A DNA stretch of 15,598 nucleotides. Origin: Brevundimonas sp. (GTDB lineage: Bacteria > Pseudomonadota > Alphaproteobacteria > Caulobacterales > Caulobacteraceae). The position numbers and the translations under genes are program-made. Shown here one piece after another: positions 7,675 through 14,830 of this stretch. The stretch covers positions 1 to 15,598 of the forward strand of contig NZ_JAVHLH010000039.1 in NCBI RefSeq assembly GCF_031082345.1. The letters are read 5' to 3'. The notes under the pieces are model-generated. The model made no database searches, was not told where the DNA came from, and saw nothing but the letters and a program-made list of their open reading frames with translations. Each line of letters begins with the position of its first letter. Position 1 is the first letter of the stretch.

Positions 7675-7920
7675 GGGCGCAGCTAGACCGGACGGGGACG
7701 CCGCCTCAAGACCTATCGGCAGGCGTCAGTTTCCGCCTCCAGCGCGGTCAGCGCACGCAACAGGGCGCGATGGATCGGCCGCGGACGCCGACGCGGCTGG
7801 GGATCCTGGTCCTCAACATCTCCTCCCAGTGGCTCTGCATAATTCGTTTCAGCCCGCGCGATACTGCGGATATGTCGGCGCGTGCTGTCGACGAAGGTCT
7901 ACCGGTAGCGGGCTTGGCCG
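7675..7920. other. Intergenic region between SPARDA and the HEPN/RusA-like operon
   Basis: No convincing gene is seen in these 246 nt. They lie downstream of the pAgo stop and upstream of the HEPN-like start, both on the minus strand, so they should hold the HEPN operon promoter; I could not pick one with confidence. A perfect 10-bp palindrome CTACCGGTAG is at 7899-7908. A plus-strand frame starting at 7770 overlaps the end of the pAgo gene in antisense and has no support. A GGAGG-ATG arrangement on the minus strand near 7819 leads to only about 24 codons. Confidence 0.5.
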
Positions 7921-9378
7921 TTAGATGTATCGGCGATAGTCGCTGCTCTCGGCTTGGCCGTCCTTCACGTACTTCAGCACCTCGCCGACCTTGCGGGCCG
8001 CACGGATGGGAATGGGCAGCCGCTGGTTCATCTGGGTGGAATTCCAGTTGATCTTCGTGAGGGACAGAACTTCTTCGGTGAGTTGGCTGACAGTGCTGTC
8101 ACAGCTGCTGTGGGGACATAGCAGTAGCGGGCGAGGGTCGTACTGGCCCGGGTACGTGCCATAGTAAGGCATGCTGCCATTGGTATAGAGCAGGCCCTTT
8201 CCGCCAAGGTCGACGAAGGTTCCCCGCAGGACCGGGTAGTTGCCGTCTCGCAGGAGCTTCAGGGAGTAGGATTCTTGCACCCAGACCAGGTCGCGCAACT
8301 CGGCACCGGCATCCGTTAAGGCCCGCAGCATTCCCTGAGCCTCGTCCTCCCGAAACTTGGAAGTCTTCAGCACGATGACTCGCGCTGGGAAGTGCTTGTG
8401 GTGGGTCTTGTAGGCACCTAGCACGTTAGAGATCAGCTCATAGGCGTCATCTCCGGTCATGTACGGATGTCGGCCTCGGCTCTCGGTGTGCGCCCGCTTT
8501 CCCTTGAGGACAAACCCGCGGCCACGCTCATCGAACATCTGCGCGGCGCTGGTGAAGAGCTGTTGTCCGCCAGCCTCGCGGTAGAAGCTGATCCCCACAT
8601 AGCAAGCGGTATACTCGCCCTCGCGCGGCATTCGTCGCCACGGGATGCGGCCGCTTCCTTTGTAGTAGAGGGTGCTGAGCAGGTTCCAGGCGATGCCGGC
8701 GGGGTCCTGGATCTTGCGGGCGCTGGTTTCCTTGACCTTCCGAGGGATTTTCGCCTTCGTGTCCACGACGTCTTCCCAGACGATCTGGATCGGGAAGCTG
8801 ATCCCCATGGCCTTGGCCTTGAGCATGCCGCGGAAATTCGGCGCGTCGGAGCCGCCGCTGTCGTCCTTTTCGAAAGACCCTTTGGAATCGACCTTGGCGT
8901 TCCATACCCGCTCGATCAGGGCGACGGGCAAGGCGACGATGGCGACCTGGGGCCGGTCGCCGCTTTCGTCCATGGCGCGGAGCTGGTCGATGATCTCGCC
9001 AACGGCGAGTTCCACGGCCTTCTCGTGGTTCGGCTCCTGGGTGATCTTCTCGATGCGCGCTTGGGACAGAGCGAGGGCGGCGCCCTCCTCGATTTCGAAC
9101 CGGCATCGGTAGGGGTTCTGATTGGTGAGGCCGGGGAAGGCAGGATGCAGGTTGGGGTGCTTCTCCGACATGCCCTCGAACCCGGCCGTGGCGGCGTCGA
9201 GGAATTTGCGCGTGTCCTCGATGGTCTTCGCGCTGCCGACAACGCCCACCTTGATCACGTCACCCGCGAAAGCCTGCAGCGGCCCCGCCTCAAAGAGGCC
9301 GAGCCGTGGATCGGGATGACTGTGCTTGTCGCCGAACTCCAGCATCGGCTCGTCGAAGATACGGCTTTTGAAGTCCAT
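7921..9378 (-). CDS. Short prokaryotic Argonaute (MID-PIWI), SPARDA type, 485 aa
   Basis: ATG 9378-9376 overlaps the TGA of the DREN-APAZ gene by one base; the frame is open upstream but that part lies over its partner's coding sequence. The length and content are those of a short pAgo: MID and PIWI only, no PAZ or N domain. MID-region features include [11 protein letters not shown] (223-233). The PIWI domain begins near Y-V-G-I-S-F (260-265) and includes V-I-V-L-K-T-S-K-F (334-342), G-L-L-Y-T-N-G (395-401) and T-K-I-N-W-N-S (441-447). The first catalytic aspartate of active PIWI domains is replaced by S264, and the later positions also lack acidic residues, so it should not slice. Short pAgos load a guide RNA, recognise target DNA and activate the associated effector. 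Its coupled partner is the DREN-APAZ nuclease. Confidence 0.92.
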   Translation of the reverse strand: MDFKSRIFDEPMLEFGDKHSHPDPRLGLFEAGPLQAFAGDVIKVGVVGSAKTIEDTRKFLDAATAGFEGMSEKHPNLHPAFPGLTNQNPYRCRFEIEEGAALALSQARIEKITQEPNHEKAVELAVGEIIDQLRAMDESGDRPQVAIVALPVALIERVWNAKVDSKGSFEKDDSGGSDAPNFRGMLKAKAMGISFPIQIVWEDVVDTKAKIPRKVKETSARKIQDPAGIAWNLLSTLYYKGSGRIPWRRMPREGEYTACYVGISFYREAGGQQLFTSAAQMFDERGRGFVLKGKRAHTESRGRHPYMTGDDAYELISNVLGAYKTHHKHFPARVIVLKTSKFREDEAQGMLRALTDAGAELRDLVWVQESYSLKLLRDGNYPVLRGTFVDLGGKGLLYTNGSMPYYGTYPGQYDPRPLLLCPHSSCDSTVSQLTEEVLSLTKINWNSTQMNQRLPIPIRAARKVGEVLKYVKDGQAESSDYRRYI

Positions 9379-10706
9379 CAGCCGAACAGCCCGATCTGGT
9401 CGTCCGATTCGTCGGCGCGAGACTTCGGTGTGCCCCAAACGTCTTCGGGCACGCGGGTGGCGAGTTGCACCTTGGGCGGATCGCCAAAGGTCAGCACCGG
9501 CACCGTTCCTTCGGCGGCCGTAAACAAGGAGACAGCACCAGGCGCCAGCTGGGCCTTTGTAAGCGCACGGTGCCACATGATCACCTGCCCGCGCAGAGAC
9601 GCGCTGTTGTCCATTCGCTTCTTTCCCGAGAGGAGAGCGGCGGGATAGGCGTGAGCGGTGAACCCGTTGGTCGTAAAGTAGTACGTGGGATTGATCACTA
9701 GGCACCATTGGTCGCCGAGCAGCTCGAAGCGCGGCTCAAAGGCGTGGTGGCGAACGAACCCGACCCGACCCGGTTCCTTCTTGCTCATCGAGACATTCAC
9801 GACGTCGGCCGCGGTCCGCTTCTTGGCGCTGTCGTAGGCGAAGACCCGGCTTTGATCCTTTTCGAGGGCGCGGAAGTAGAAGAGCTTGCGGTCCTTGTTC
9901 CAGGCGAGATCCTCCCGGACCTGATGTTGCAGGGTGCACCGCAGTAGGTACGAAAAGTAGTTCTGCTCATCGATATCCTCGTGGAGTGCTAGGTGAGCCG
10001 TGTCGATCGCCTCGACATTGCCGAGATCGACGATCCGACTGCAGACCGTAGTTCGTGGATCTGAGAACGACCACAAGCTCCCATCGCGGATGACCCAGTC
10101 GAAGCGCGGCGCGACCTCAGCGTCGAGGAGTGCCTTGGCCGCGCTCTTGCCGGTGTGCAGCGTGCTGGCCACAAAAACCTCGGGCGGCAGGATCAGGGGC
10201 AAGATGTTGACGAGAGCTTCCTCGCCTTCGCCCAACGGCGGTACGTAATAGCCAAATCCGCTTTTCGGGACCGTCAGCGCGGCCAGGCGATCCACCGCAC
10301 CGATGTCGAGTTTGTCGTTGGCCTTGTCGAAAAGAAGCCGCCGCTCTTCATTGAGCGCACCTCTCGGCACTTCCTGCCAGTAAAGGCTCTCGTCGCTTCG
10401 CCGGTAGACGACCAAGATCACTGGCAGGTTCGAACCGCGCCAGTATTCGAGATCATCGCTCTTCATTAGATACGCGAAGCCGGCATCAGTTTCGGAGGCG
10501 TAGCGACCCTCTTGCGTTGCCTTGACCTGCACGGCGATCATCTTCGCAAGCGGCCGGCCCTCCAGCATGACCTCGGCGATCCCATCGATACCGGCTTCAA
10601 GTCGGCTCCGGGCGTCGAACTGGAAGCCTATTTGAAGAAACCGCTGGCGCGCGGCCACTTCGCCGAGCTCGCCCAGGATTTGGTTGGCCGTGATGAGCTT
10701 GGACAT
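9378..10706 (-). CDS. DREN-APAZ effector nuclease of a SPARDA system, 442 aa
   Basis: I prefer ATG 10706 (M-S-K-L-I-T-A-N-Q); ATG 10718 would add four residues and neither has a strong ribosome site. The N-terminal domain (about 10-130) is a DUF4365/PD-(D/E)XK-type nuclease: G-E-L-G-E (12-16), G-I-D-G-I-A-E (39-45) and A-V-Q-V-K-A (58-63), with D41 and the Q60-x-K62 pair as likely active-site residues. The remaining residues fit an APAZ domain, which takes the place of the missing N/PAZ lobes of Argonaute and binds the short pAgo; the tail ends D-Q-I-G-L-F-G. In characterised SPARDA systems the heterodimer detects invading DNA through an RNA guide, and the nuclease then degrades DNA and RNA indiscriminately, killing or arresting the cell. 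The gene precedes and overlaps the pAgo gene, the expected order. Confidence 0.9.
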   Translation of the reverse strand: MSKLITANQILGELGEVAARQRFLQIGFQFDARSRLEAGIDGIAEVMLEGRPLAKMIAVQVKATQEGRYASETDAGFAYLMKSDDLEYWRGSNLPVILVVYRRSDESLYWQEVPRGALNEERRLLFDKANDKLDIGAVDRLAALTVPKSGFGYYVPPLGEGEEALVNILPLILPPEVFVASTLHTGKSAAKALLDAEVAPRFDWVIRDGSLWSFSDPRTTVCSRIVDLGNVEAIDTAHLALHEDIDEQNYFSYLLRCTLQHQVREDLAWNKDRKLFYFRALEKDQSRVFAYDSAKKRTAADVVNVSMSKKEPGRVGFVRHHAFEPRFELLGDQWCLVINPTYYFTTNGFTAHAYPAALLSGKKRMDNSASLRGQVIMWHRALTKAQLAPGAVSLFTAAEGTVPVLTFGDPPKVQLATRVPEDVWGTPKSRADESDDQIGLFG

Positions 10707-10787
10707 TGGGGTGACCATAGAACAATCGGCGAACAGAATACACGATTCTGATGTGTCGGCTGCGACCTCGAAGCCTGCTGGCGCATT

Positions 10788-10840
10788 GCCGAAGCCAAAA
10801 GTCCAACTTGAACGGCATTTTTCCAACATTGGACTTCGGC
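10788..10840. repeat. Compound inverted repeat upstream of the SPARDA operon
   Basis: AAGTCCAA (10799-10806) is repeated inverted as TTGGACTT (10829-10836), and GCCGAAG (10788-10794) as CTTCGGC (10834-10840). Together they form a bulged hairpin around a T-rich loop. It lies about 80-130 bp upstream of the DREN-APAZ start and to the left of the IS element. It could be an operator or a terminator left from a neighbouring gene. An AGAATA at 10735-10740 (TATTCT on the minus strand) is a possible -10 box for the SPARDA operon, without a clear -35. Confidence 0.4.
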
Positions 10841-10934
10841 AGAGGATTGGGTTGGTAGAAGTCGGTCGTCTGGCTCGGCCGGCTCCCCACCAAGGTCGGG
10901 AATCCGCACGTGCGCCAACGTCCGCTCATGATGC

Positions 10935-10949
10935 TGTGGACGGCTCTCC
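10935..10949 (+). repeat. Left subterminal inverted repeat of the IS
   Basis: TGTGGACGGCTCTCC here pairs with GGGGAGCCGTCCACA at 12268-12282, with one mismatch in 15 positions. The transposase start is 45 bp further in. Confidence 0.75.
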
Positions 10950-10994
10950 AACCCACCGGCAGCGTTAGCTTCCGGTCAGAGCTGGAGGAGAGCC

Positions 10995-12017
10995 ATGGGA
11001 CAGGTAGTCACGATTGGATTGGACATCGCGAAGTCGGTGTTTCAGGTGCACGGCATCGACGCTGAAGGCGGCGTAGTCATTCGACAGAAGCTGACGAGAG
11101 CGCGGCTTCTGAAGTTCTTCGGCAAGCTGAGGCCCTGCCTGGTTGGGATCGAGGCATGCGGAACAGCTCACCACTGGGCCCGCGAGTTGATCGGCCTGGG
11201 CCACGATGTGCGGCTGATGCCGCCGAGCTATGTGAAGCCGTATGTGAAGCGCCAGAAGAACGACATGGCCGACGCGGAGGCGATCTGTGAGGCCGTCAGC
11301 CGGCCGACCATGAGGTTCGTGCCAGTGAAGTCTCCCGAGCAGCAGAGCATAATGGTGCTTCACCGCACGCGATCGATCCTGATCCGCCAGCGGACCCAGG
11401 TGTCGAATGCGATCCGCAGCCACATGGCGGAGTTCGGGATGGCGGCCGCGATCGGTCGCCAAGGCCTGCAGACGCTGATCGAAGTCGTGGAGGATGTGGC
11501 GGATCCGCGTGTTCCGTCCGAGGCACGGGGTTGCCTGACCATGCTGGTTGCTCAGCTGCGGCTTTCAAACGCGCAGATTCTTGAAGGGGACCGACTGATC
11601 AGAACCAATGCCCGCTCGACCGAGGTCGGTCGCCGGCTGATGGAGATCCCGGGCGTTGGCCCACTGCTGGCCAGCGCCCTCGTAGGTACGATCGCCGATC
11701 CGAAGGCGTTCAAGACCGGCCGCAATCTGGCGGCCTGGATCGGTCTCGTCCCACGACAGAACTCTAGCGGTGGCAAGGAGCGGCTCGGCGGCATTACCAA
11801 ACAGGGCGATCGCTACTTGCGACAGATGCTGGTCGTCGGCGCCCTGGCTGTCGTGCGCTACGCCGTGCGGAACGGCACGCGACGGCCATGGCTGGTCCAG
11901 TTGCTCGCGCGACGAACGCCGAAGGTGGCAGCCGTCGCGCTCGCCAACAAGACCGCCCGGATGGTCTGGGCGATCATGACCTCCGGCGAACGCTACAGGG
12001 AGCCGCTGGCGGCATAG
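10995..12017 (+). CDS. IS110-family (DEDD) transposase, 340 aa
   Basis: ATG 10995 follows a GGAGGAG ribosome site at 10984-10990. The N-terminal RuvC-like DEDD domain shows G-L-D-I-A-K (D10), G-I-E-A-C-G (E53) and K-N-D-M-A-D (D90, D93). The C-terminal transposase_20 part has I-P-G-V-G-P-L, L-A-A-W-I-G-L-V-P and then Q-N-S-S-G-G-K, which includes the region of the catalytic serine used by these recombinases. The length is normal and the frame is unbroken, so the enzyme may be active. IS110 enzymes work with an element-encoded bridge RNA that pairs with donor and target DNA. The closest group is probably IS1111, given the subterminal repeats. Confidence 0.95.
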   Translation: MGQVVTIGLDIAKSVFQVHGIDAEGGVVIRQKLTRARLLKFFGKLRPCLVGIEACGTAHHWARELIGLGHDVRLMPPSYVKPYVKRQKNDMADAEAICEAVSRPTMRFVPVKSPEQQSIMVLHRTRSILIRQRTQVSNAIRSHMAEFGMAAAIGRQGLQTLIEVVEDVADPRVPSEARGCLTMLVAQLRLSNAQILEGDRLIRTNARSTEVGRRLMEIPGVGPLLASALVGTIADPKAFKTGRNLAAWIGLVPRQNSSGGKERLGGITKQGDRYLRQMLVVGALAVVRYAVRNGTRRPWLVQLLARRTPKVAAVALANKTARMVWAIMTSGERYREPLAA

Positions 12018-12267
12018 AGATCAGGCTGAGGCGGGAGTGCCGCGGCTGACGAGCTTGGGAAGGGCGAGCAGGATGTAATGCGACAGCCGGTCGATACCGG
12101 AAGGCGGGAAAACCCACTTGCGCCAGAGCGCTTCGAGCGCGTGCTTTTGGTCGGGACCCGTCTTCGCGGAAGGCATTATGGCCAGCGGTCATGCGTACCG
12201 CACCAACAGGTCGAACACATGGCCGCACCGACCAGACTTAGCAGAACCTCACTTCACCCTTGCCAAC
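12018..12267 (+). ncRNA. Candidate bridge (seek) RNA region of the IS
   Basis: About 250 nt of noncoding sequence lie between the transposase stop and the right inverted repeat. In IS1111-type elements the guide RNA that directs donor and target pairing is encoded downstream of the transposase, inside the element. The frames here (for example one starting at 12078) show no protein features. I cannot fold the RNA or locate its guide loops by eye, so the limits are simply those of the noncoding interval. Confidence 0.4.
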
Positions 12268-12282
12268 GGGGAGCCGTCCACA
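12268..12282 (-). repeat. Right subterminal inverted repeat of the IS
   Basis: GGGGAGCCGTCCACA is the inverted partner of 10935-10949, with one mismatch. The element should end within a few bases to the right of it. Confidence 0.75.
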
Positions 12283-12574
12283 CATGGCGCATCTCGGACC
12301 ATACCGCTCGAAGCTGCTCTTTCGGTGCTTATCCCGGCTGGCGCCGTATTCGCTGCGGCAGGCGACCCTTGAGAGTCTCTTGGCATTGTCGGTGGTCCTC
12401 ATGGCGGTCCGGAGGACCAAGGCAAAGGCGCTTTGGCGGGGGTGGGGGCTGGCTCGCGGGCCGCTGGTGCCGTTAGGCGGGTAAAGACCGGGGGGCGGCG
12501 GCGTCTCCTGCGCGCGCCAGCCTCGCGCGGCCTCTCTGTGGCTTGATCTGATCGAAAGCCGGCGGCTTCCGCAA
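12283..12574. other. Noncoding stretch between the IS end and the DUF736 leader
   Basis: I see no convincing gene on either strand. The minus frame at 12238-12630 and the plus frames here are rich in R, P and G, run across the IS end or the repeats, and look like GC-rich noise. One clear structure is the perfect 8-bp inverted repeat TGGTCCTC / GAGGACCA at 12393-12400 and 12412-12419 with an 11-nt loop. The stretch may hold remnants of whatever lay here before the IS inserted. Confidence 0.5.
12393..12419. repeat. 8-bp inverted repeat with 11-nt loop
   Basis: TGGTCCTC (12393-12400) and GAGGACCA (12412-12419) are perfectly complementary. No T-run follows on either strand, so an operator or RNA hairpin is as likely as a terminator. 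Confidence 0.45.
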
Positions 12575-12641
12575 CCGGGCGGGGCGAGTTTCTTCCCCGG
12601 CCTGCGGCCTCCTCGCGAGACAAGAAACACGCCCCGCCCGG
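12575..12641. repeat. 20-bp inverted repeat upstream of DUF736
   Basis: The 20 bases at 12575-12594 (starting CCGGGCGGGGCG) recur inverted at 12622-12641 (ending CGCCCCGCCCGG), with one mismatch and a 27-nt spacer. The transcript would fold into a very stable hairpin, or the arms could be a protein-binding site. It lies 130-196 bp before the DUF736 start. A leader RNA, an operator, or part of a replication or transfer site are all possible; I cannot tell which. Confidence 0.6.
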
Positions 12642-12770
12642 TCCTGCGCTGTCGCTTCGGGGTGCTTGCGCCTGGCGGCGCCGCGACCTGCGGGCCGCCC
12701 GTCTTCCGATCGGACGATCGCCATCGAGGCCGCGGCAGGCGTGGCCCGAGATCAGCAAGGAGACACCACC

Positions 12771-13067
12771 ATGGCCACCATCGGAACCTTCACCCGGCAA
12801 GCGGACGGCGCCTACAGCGGTTCGATCAAGACCCTCACCCTCAACGTCAAGGCGGCCCAGCTGCGGGCCAACGAGAAGACCGACGACAAGGCTCCAGACT
12901 TCCGCATCTTCTCCGGCCAGACCGAGTTCGGCGCCGCCTGGAAGAAGACGAGCCAGCAGAACCGCGACTACCTGTCGGTCAAGCTCGACGATCCCAGCTT
13001 CCCGGCCCCGATCTACGCCTCGCTGGTCGAGGTGGAAGGCGGACACAGCCTGATCTGGTCCCGCTGA
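12771..13067 (+). CDS. DUF736 family protein, 98 aa
   Basis: ATG 12771 has an AAGGAGA ribosome site at 12757-12763. The sequence M-A-T-I-G-T-F-T, then I-K-T-L-T-L-N-V near residue 21, P-D-F-R-I near 42 and G-A-A-W-K-K near 54, is typical of DUF736, and the length fits the family. The longer frame from 12666 adds an unlikely N-terminus. These small proteins have no known biochemical function but are frequent on alphaproteobacterial plasmids and integrative elements next to transfer genes. The long structured leader (12575-12641) upstream is unusual. A terminator-like hairpin follows immediately, so expression can be separate from ardC. Confidence 0.93.
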   Translation: MATIGTFTRQADGAYSGSIKTLTLNVKAAQLRANEKTDDKAPDFRIFSGQTEFGAAWKKTSQQNRDYLSVKLDDPSFPAPIYASLVEVEGGHSLIWSR

Positions 13068-13074
13068 CCAAGCC

Positions 13075-13108
13075 GCGGCGGCGCTGACGACAGCGCCGCC
13101 GCCCTTTC
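13075..13108 (+). terminator. Terminator-like hairpin between DUF736 and ardC
   Basis: Perfect 11-bp arms GCGGCGGCGCT (13075-13085) and AGCGCCGCCGC (13092-13102) enclose a 6-nt loop and are followed by a pyrimidine tract, CCTTTCTC. It starts 7 nt after the DUF736 stop. The tract is not a full T-run, so partial read-through into ardC is likely. Confidence 0.65.
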
Positions 13109-13136
13109 TCTCAGAACTCATCCGGAGGAGGTCGCC

Positions 13137-14027
13137 ATGTCGCGCCCCAACGAACCCTCACGTCCCGATCTCTACACCCGCATCACCAGCCAGATCGTCG
13201 CCCAGCTCGAAGCCGGCGTCCGACCCTGGACCCAGCCCTGGACCGCGGCCCAGAGCGTCAGCCGGCCGCTCCGGCATAACGGCACGCCCTACCAAGGCAT
13301 CAACGTCATCCTGCTCTGGGGCGAGGCCGGGGCGCGAGGCTTTCAGTCCTCCACCTGGATGACCTTCCGACAGGCGCTGACGCTGGGCGCCCACGTCCGC
13401 AAGGGCGAGCGCGGCGCCACCGTTGTCTACGCCAACCGGCTTGTCCGTACGGAGACCGACGACGCCGGCGATGAGGCGATCCGGTCTATCCCCTTCCTGA
13501 AGGCCTATACCGTCTTCAACGTCGAGCAGATCGAGGGTCTGCCGGCTTCGCACGTCGCGCCGCCCGCACCGGTCCTGAACGCCGGCGAAAGGGTCGAGCG
13601 CGCCGAGGCGTTCTTCGCCGCGACCGGGGCCGAGGTCCGACATGGCGGCGGCTGCGCCTTCTACGCACCGGGGCCAGACGTCGTGCAGATGCCGGTGTTC
13701 GAGAGCTTCCGTGATCCCGAAGCCTATTACGCCACTCTCGGCCACGAGCTGACGCACTGGACCCGGCACCCCAGCCGTCTCGACCGCGACTTCGGTCGGC
13801 GACGTCACGGGGACGAAGGCTATGCCCGGGAGGAACTCGTGGCCGAACTGGGCGCGGCGTTCCTGTGCGCCGATCTCGGTCTGGCTTTGGAGCCGCGTGA
13901 GGATCACGCCGCCTATCTCGCCTCGTGGCTCGAGGTGTTGCGCGACGACAAGCGGTTCATTTTCTCCGCCGCCGCCCACGCTCAACGCGCCGTGGATTAT
14001 CTTCACCGGACCGGGGAGGGGTGCTGA
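13137..14027 (+). CDS. ardC: ArdC-like antirestriction protein (ssDNA-binding + metallopeptidase), 296 aa
   Basis: ATG 13137 follows a strong GGAGGAG site at 13124-13130. The N-terminal ArdC domain (about 10-135) shows P-W-T-Q-P-W (30-35), Y-Q-G-I-N (52-56), W-M-T-F-R-Q-A (74-80) and G-A-H-V-R-K-G-E-R-G (84-93). The C-terminal zincin-like domain has the zinc motif H-E-L-T-H (203-207) and a third-ligand helix, E-E-L-V-A-E (232-237). ArdC proteins bind single-stranded DNA and protect incoming conjugative DNA from restriction in the recipient. The role of the metallopeptidase part is not settled. It belongs to the transfer-associated module and is placed for early entry if transfer proceeds leftward from the nick-like site at 14831. 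Confidence 0.9.
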   Translation: MSRPNEPSRPDLYTRITSQIVAQLEAGVRPWTQPWTAAQSVSRPLRHNGTPYQGINVILLWGEAGARGFQSSTWMTFRQALTLGAHVRKGERGATVVYANRLVRTETDDAGDEAIRSIPFLKAYTVFNVEQIEGLPASHVAPPAPVLNAGERVERAEAFFAATGAEVRHGGGCAFYAPGPDVVQMPVFESFRDPEAYYATLGHELTHWTRHPSRLDRDFGRRRHGDEGYAREELVAELGAAFLCADLGLALEPREDHAAYLASWLEVLRDDKRFIFSAAAHAQRAVDYLHRTGEGC

Positions 14028-14048
14028 CCCGCCGGACCTGAAGCCGCA

Positions 14049-14082
14049 GGTGCGCGGGCCGGCCATGGCTGGCGCGCGCACC
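14049..14082 (+). terminator. Strong hairpin after ardC
   Basis: Two 16-nt arms (14049-14064 and 14067-14082) pair at 14 positions, starting 22 nt after the ardC stop. It is GC-rich with no T-run directly after, so it may be a rho-assisted terminator or an RNA-stabilising hairpin. Confidence 0.5.
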
Positions 14083-14126
14083 ACCGGGGCTGTAACGTTT
14101 CTCGCCTGCCGAACGAAGTGAGTTTG

Positions 14127-14459
14127 ATGATTGGACGTCGTATGACAACGGCCTGGGCGCCGGCCATCCTGGCCGTATTCGCGCTCCTGTTTGCGTCGAG
14201 CCCGGTCACCGCCTTGCAGACGTCGTCAACGCCCATGGCGATGCTCATGGCGCCGGCCGACGCGTCCGGCTCGGACACCCCCTGCGATCCTGTGGAGAGG
14301 GGCTGCGTCCGCTTGTGCGCCGTGCTCTGCCAGGGGCTCGTTCCGACGCCGACGGTCGTCGTTCGCAGGGCGCCGCCTGCTGATGTCCATCATTGTCTCC
14401 CGGCCAATCCCCTCGTCGGGCTTGGGCCGGAAGCGGAGGACCCGCCTCCCCGAGTTTGA
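14127..14459 (+). CDS. Small exported cysteine-containing protein, 110 aa
   Basis: Possible starts are GTG 14118, ATG 14127 and ATG 14142; I chose 14127 because GAAGTGAG lies just upstream. The N-terminus is a classic signal sequence: R-R, then A-P-A-I-L-A-V-F-A-L-L-F-A, with likely cleavage after V-T-A near residue 28. The mature part has C-D-P-V-E-R-G-C-V-R-L-C-A-V-L-C, a histidine pair near V-H-H-C, and a P-rich acidic tail ending D-P-P-P-R-V. It recalls small periplasmic proteins found beside metal-resistance genes, but no metal gene is in the window and I cannot name a family. It is probably co-transcribed with the 48-aa gene 48 nt downstream. Confidence 0.65.
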   Translation: MIGRRMTTAWAPAILAVFALLFASSPVTALQTSSTPMAMLMAPADASGSDTPCDPVERGCVRLCAVLCQGLVPTPTVVVRRAPPADVHHCLPANPLVGLGPEAEDPPPRV

Positions 14460-14507
14460 TCTCCACCGACGAACCTTTCTCTGAAAACCGATCCATGGAG
14501 ATCAACT

Positions 14508-14654
14508 ATGAAACGCACTCTTTCGCTGGCGGCCCTCGTGCTGCTGACCTCGGCCTCGGCTGCCTTCGCGGCCGCGCCCGACACCGTGGTCAAGGCCGCC
14601 GCCTCATGCTGCGAACTGCTCGCGGCCTGCTGCAACGGCTTACCCTGCTGCTAA
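14508..14654 (+). CDS. Tiny secreted protein with three CC pairs, 48 aa
   Basis: ATG 14508 follows GGAG at 14497-14500. The product has a textbook signal peptide (M-K-R-T-L-S-L-A-A-L-V-L-L, cleavage likely after A-F-A near residue 21) and a mature part of about 27 residues. That part holds six cysteines arranged as three pairs: C-C (34-35), C-C (41-42), and a terminal C-C (47-48). The pattern suggests metal binding or disulfide cross-linking in the periplasm. A terminator-like hairpin follows 13 nt after the stop, which supports it as the last gene of its unit with the preceding 110-aa protein. The function is unknown. Confidence 0.72.
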   Translation: MKRTLSLAALVLLTSASAAFAAAPDTVVKAAASCCELLAACCNGLPCC

Positions 14655-14667
14655 TCCGCTGACGGAG

Positions 14668-14693
14668 GACGCCCGCGCGAAAGCGCGGGCGTC
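14668..14693 (+). terminator. Hairpin terminator with GAAA loop
   Basis: Perfect 11-bp arms GACGCCCGCGC and GCGCGGGCGTC enclose a GAAA tetraloop directly after the 48-aa gene. A clear T-run is absent (CTCTT occurs about 10 nt later), but position and stability fit a terminator that insulates the mob region. Confidence 0.7.
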
Positions 14694-14830
14694 TGCCGGG
14701 AGACTCTTCCCATCGTGAGCCGTCCGGCTGGGGCGCCCTCCAGGGCGGCGGGCGAGCGTCCGCCTTCGCGGTCGCCGAGGGGAGGGCGGGGAGCACCGGA
14801 GACCTACGGGGCGAGGGTGGTGACGGTCTA

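Larger units (their letters stand above)
10929..12286 (+). mobile_element. IS110-family element, IS1111 type, intact
   Basis: An intact 340-codon DEDD transposase gene is bracketed by a 15-bp subterminal inverted repeat (14/15) at 10935-10949 and 12268-12282. IS1111-group elements have such repeats a few bases inside their ends and do not make target duplications. The outer boundaries given are estimates placed a few bases outside the repeats. The short left noncoding part and long right noncoding part also fit the IS1111 layout. It separates the SPARDA operon from the transfer-related module. Confidence 0.75.

Noticed and set aside
7911-7963. Direct repeat GGCTTGGCCGT near the pAgo stop
   Set aside because: A single pair of about 11 bases, one inside coding sequence, is easily chance in GC-rich DNA.
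7770-8051. Plus-strand frame of 93 codons
   Set aside because: It overlaps the 3' end of the pAgo gene in antisense and shows no ribosome site or recognisable pattern.
8467-9648. Long plus-strand frame of 393 codons
   Set aside because: It is antisense to the pAgo and DREN-APAZ genes, whose domain motifs are unmistakable; open antisense frames are common in GC-rich DNA.
12078-12476. Plus-strand frame of 132 codons after the transposase
   Set aside because: It crosses the right IS repeat and has no domain-like pattern or ribosome site; the region is better explained as IS noncoding end.
12399-13121. Minus-strand frame of 240 codons over the DUF736 gene
   Set aside because: It is antisense to DUF736, crosses the 20-bp inverted repeat and the terminator hairpin, and has low-complexity R/G/A-rich content.
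13158-14084. Minus-strand frame of 308 codons
   Set aside because: It is fully antisense to ardC, which has clear motifs and a strong ribosome site.
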